In this document: positions 5,272 to 6,187 of the stretch, piece after piece
Position numbering within the stretch: the stretch's first letter is position 1
Layout of the letters: each line of letters starts with the position of its first letter
Assembly (NCBI GenBank): GCA_030671315.1
Contig: DAOUZW010000070.1
Coordinates: 1-6,187 of the forward strand
Source: Candidatus Bathyarchaeota archaeon
GTDB taxonomy: Archaea > Thermoproteota > Bathyarchaeia > 40CM-2-53-6 > RBG-13-38-9
Length of the DNA stretch: 6,187 nt
Direction of reading: 5' to 3'
The notes under the pieces: model-generated
The model's input: the letters and a program-made list of their open reading frames with translations, nothing else
Told to the model about the DNA's origin: nothing
The model's database searches: none
Translations under genes and position numbers: made by a program

Positions 5272-5294
5272 TTAAGAATATTCTCTTAAGAATA
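5272..5294. repeat. Tandem 9-bp direct repeat with palindromic core upstream of the DUF7847-like gene
   Basis: TTAAGAATA occurs at 5272-5280 and again at 5286-5294, 14 nt apart. Between and overlapping them is the perfect palindrome AGAATATTCT (5276-5285). The array lies just upstream of the TATA candidate at 5251-5266 on the minus strand, a position suited to an activator or second operator. The AT-rich composition makes chance repeats more likely than usual. Confidence 0.35.
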
Positions 5295-5322
5295 ATTGAA
5301 ACATGTCAGGTCATCTGTCTTG

Positions 5323-6171
5323 TTAGGTTTTAATTCCTGAGACCTTAATACTAACCACTGAAGCTCCTACTCCCTTGATTTCTTCAGACGACATGTTTGA
5401 TTTCTTGATTATTGCCTCCGCTGTCGGATCATTCGTTATTAATTCCACAGGGAAATGAGACTCATCAATGACTTTGACTCGATGAAATCCTGCTTTCTCT
5501 ATGAGGCCTAAGTATTCATTCTTCATAACGGCGCCAGCAAGACAACCAACATAAGCTTCTACACTACGCTTTATGGAATCAGGAAGTGGTTTCAACAATA
5601 CTATGTCAGAGATCATCAATTTTCCCCCTGGTTTGAGCACTCTCAAAGCTTCGCTGAATACGCTAGCTTTGTCAGGCGAGAGATTGATTACACAGTTCGA
5701 TATAACTACATCAACAGAATTATCTGCAACAGGAAGATGCTCAATTTCTCCAAGCCTGAACTCCACATTCTTATAATTACTCTTTTGGAGGTTTCCTCTA
5801 GCTTTTTCAACCATCTCCGGAGTCATGTCTACTCCAATGACTTTCCCTTTGTCACCGACTTTTCTTGATGCGAGAAAACAGTCGAAACCTGCACCAGAAC
5901 CAAGATCAAGAACTGTTTGACCCTCTTCTAAAGAAGCGAGAGCGACTGGATTCCCACAGCCCAAGCCTAAATTTGATCCTTCAGGTACAATCTTTAATTC
6001 TTCTTCTGAGTATCCTATCTTCTTGCTGAGATCATTTGCTTGATCTATAGCTTTATTATTAGAACCTGCAGGGGCACAACAAGAATTTACAGGAGAACAA
6101 CAGGAGCTTTCTCGTCTAGCAATGTTCGCATATCCTTCCCTAACAGATTTCCTTATTTTTGTATCTTCCAT
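5323..6171 (-). CDS. arsM: Arsenite S-adenosylmethionine methyltransferase (ArsM)
   Basis: This is a cytoplasmic enzyme that methylates As(III) using S-adenosylmethionine and thiols, giving methylated, partly volatile arsenicals. At 282 residues it has family length. The N-terminus VREGYANIA is followed by two cysteine pairs (Cys24-25, Cys31-32). NLGLGCGNPVALA holds Cys72. The SAM site is DLGSGAGFDC (89-98), with the acidic motif GVDMTPEM (113-120). Cys160 in NCVINLSPDK and Cys210 in EAYVGCLAGA complete the three conserved arsenic-binding cysteines; they are 50 residues apart, as in characterised ArsM enzymes. VLKPGGKLMISDI is the usual post-II motif. The ATG at 6171 has AGGAG (6184-6180) 8 nt upstream; the promoter lies outside the window. 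No arsR, efflux or reductase gene is visible. A related methyltransferase acting on another metalloid is less likely. Confidence 0.93.
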   Translation of the reverse strand: MEDTKIRKSVREGYANIARRESSCCSPVNSCCAPAGSNNKAIDQANDLSKKIGYSEEELKIVPEGSNLGLGCGNPVALASLEEGQTVLDLGSGAGFDCFLASRKVGDKGKVIGVDMTPEMVEKARGNLQKSNYKNVEFRLGEIEHLPVADNSVDVVISNCVINLSPDKASVFSEALRVLKPGGKLMISDIVLLKPLPDSIKRSVEAYVGCLAGAVMKNEYLGLIEKAGFHRVKVIDESHFPVELITNDPTAEAIIKKSNMSSEEIKGVGASVVSIKVSGIKT

Positions 6172-6179
6172 TTCAACTT

Positions 6180-6184
6180 CTCCT
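6180..6184 (-). promoter_or_regulatory. Ribosome binding site of arsM
   Basis: AGGAG on the minus strand lies 8 nt before the ATG at 6171 and supports that start. The sequence further upstream is outside the window. Confidence 0.6.
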
Positions 6185-6187
6185 TTT

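Overview
The window looks like part of an archaeal chromosome, AT-rich by eye. The pointers are Shine-Dalgarno sites of the AGGTG/GGAGG type in front of UUG or GUG starts, TATA-like boxes at archaeal promoter distances, many small multi-pass membrane proteins, and membrane families common in archaea: a DUF7847-like protein and a zinc-ribbon protein with an ECFGLP segment. An uncultivated Thermoproteota/Bathyarchaeia-like or Asgard-like archaeon would fit, but nothing here fixes the lineage. I see no rRNA, tRNA, CRISPR array, insertion sequence or phage gene.

Layout. (1) 1-705, minus strand: a four-helix membrane protein (328-705), then the start of a second membrane protein that runs off the left edge (1-273). 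(2) 706-913: a divergent promoter region with TATA-like boxes for both directions and two copies of a GC-flanked ATAAC element, one of them containing a perfect inverted repeat. (3) 914-3732, plus strand: a compact operon. It encodes a five-helix membrane protein, two tandem paralogous surface proteins joined by an ATGA overlap, and a three-helix DUF6249-like protein. Each surface protein has a signal peptide, a carbohydrate-binding-module-like beta-sandwich, a Thr/Pro stalk and a C-terminal membrane anchor. Two very short reading frames with good ribosome binding sites lie between the last two genes. (4) 3733-3865: a convergent intergenic stretch with a stem-loop and a third copy of the ATAAC element. 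(5) 3866-6171, minus strand: an ArsM-type arsenite methyltransferase (5323-6171), a six-helix DUF7847-like membrane protein (4214-5209) and a zinc-ribbon membrane protein (3866-4189).

How the genes may work together. The plus-strand operon looks like a cell-envelope module: two anchored extracytoplasmic binding domains made together with two small integral membrane proteins. Its ligand cannot be read from the sequence. ArsM is the only gene with a well-defined biochemical role, SAM-dependent methylation of As(III). The two genes downstream of it have their own promoter-like region and need not be related to arsenic.

The most unusual signals are these. All four genes with non-AUG starts have an out-of-frame AUG mini-ORF overlapping the start codon. 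A relay of ribosome-binding-site-led mini-ORFs sits at 3319-3411. An intergenic GC-flanked ATAAC element occurs three times.
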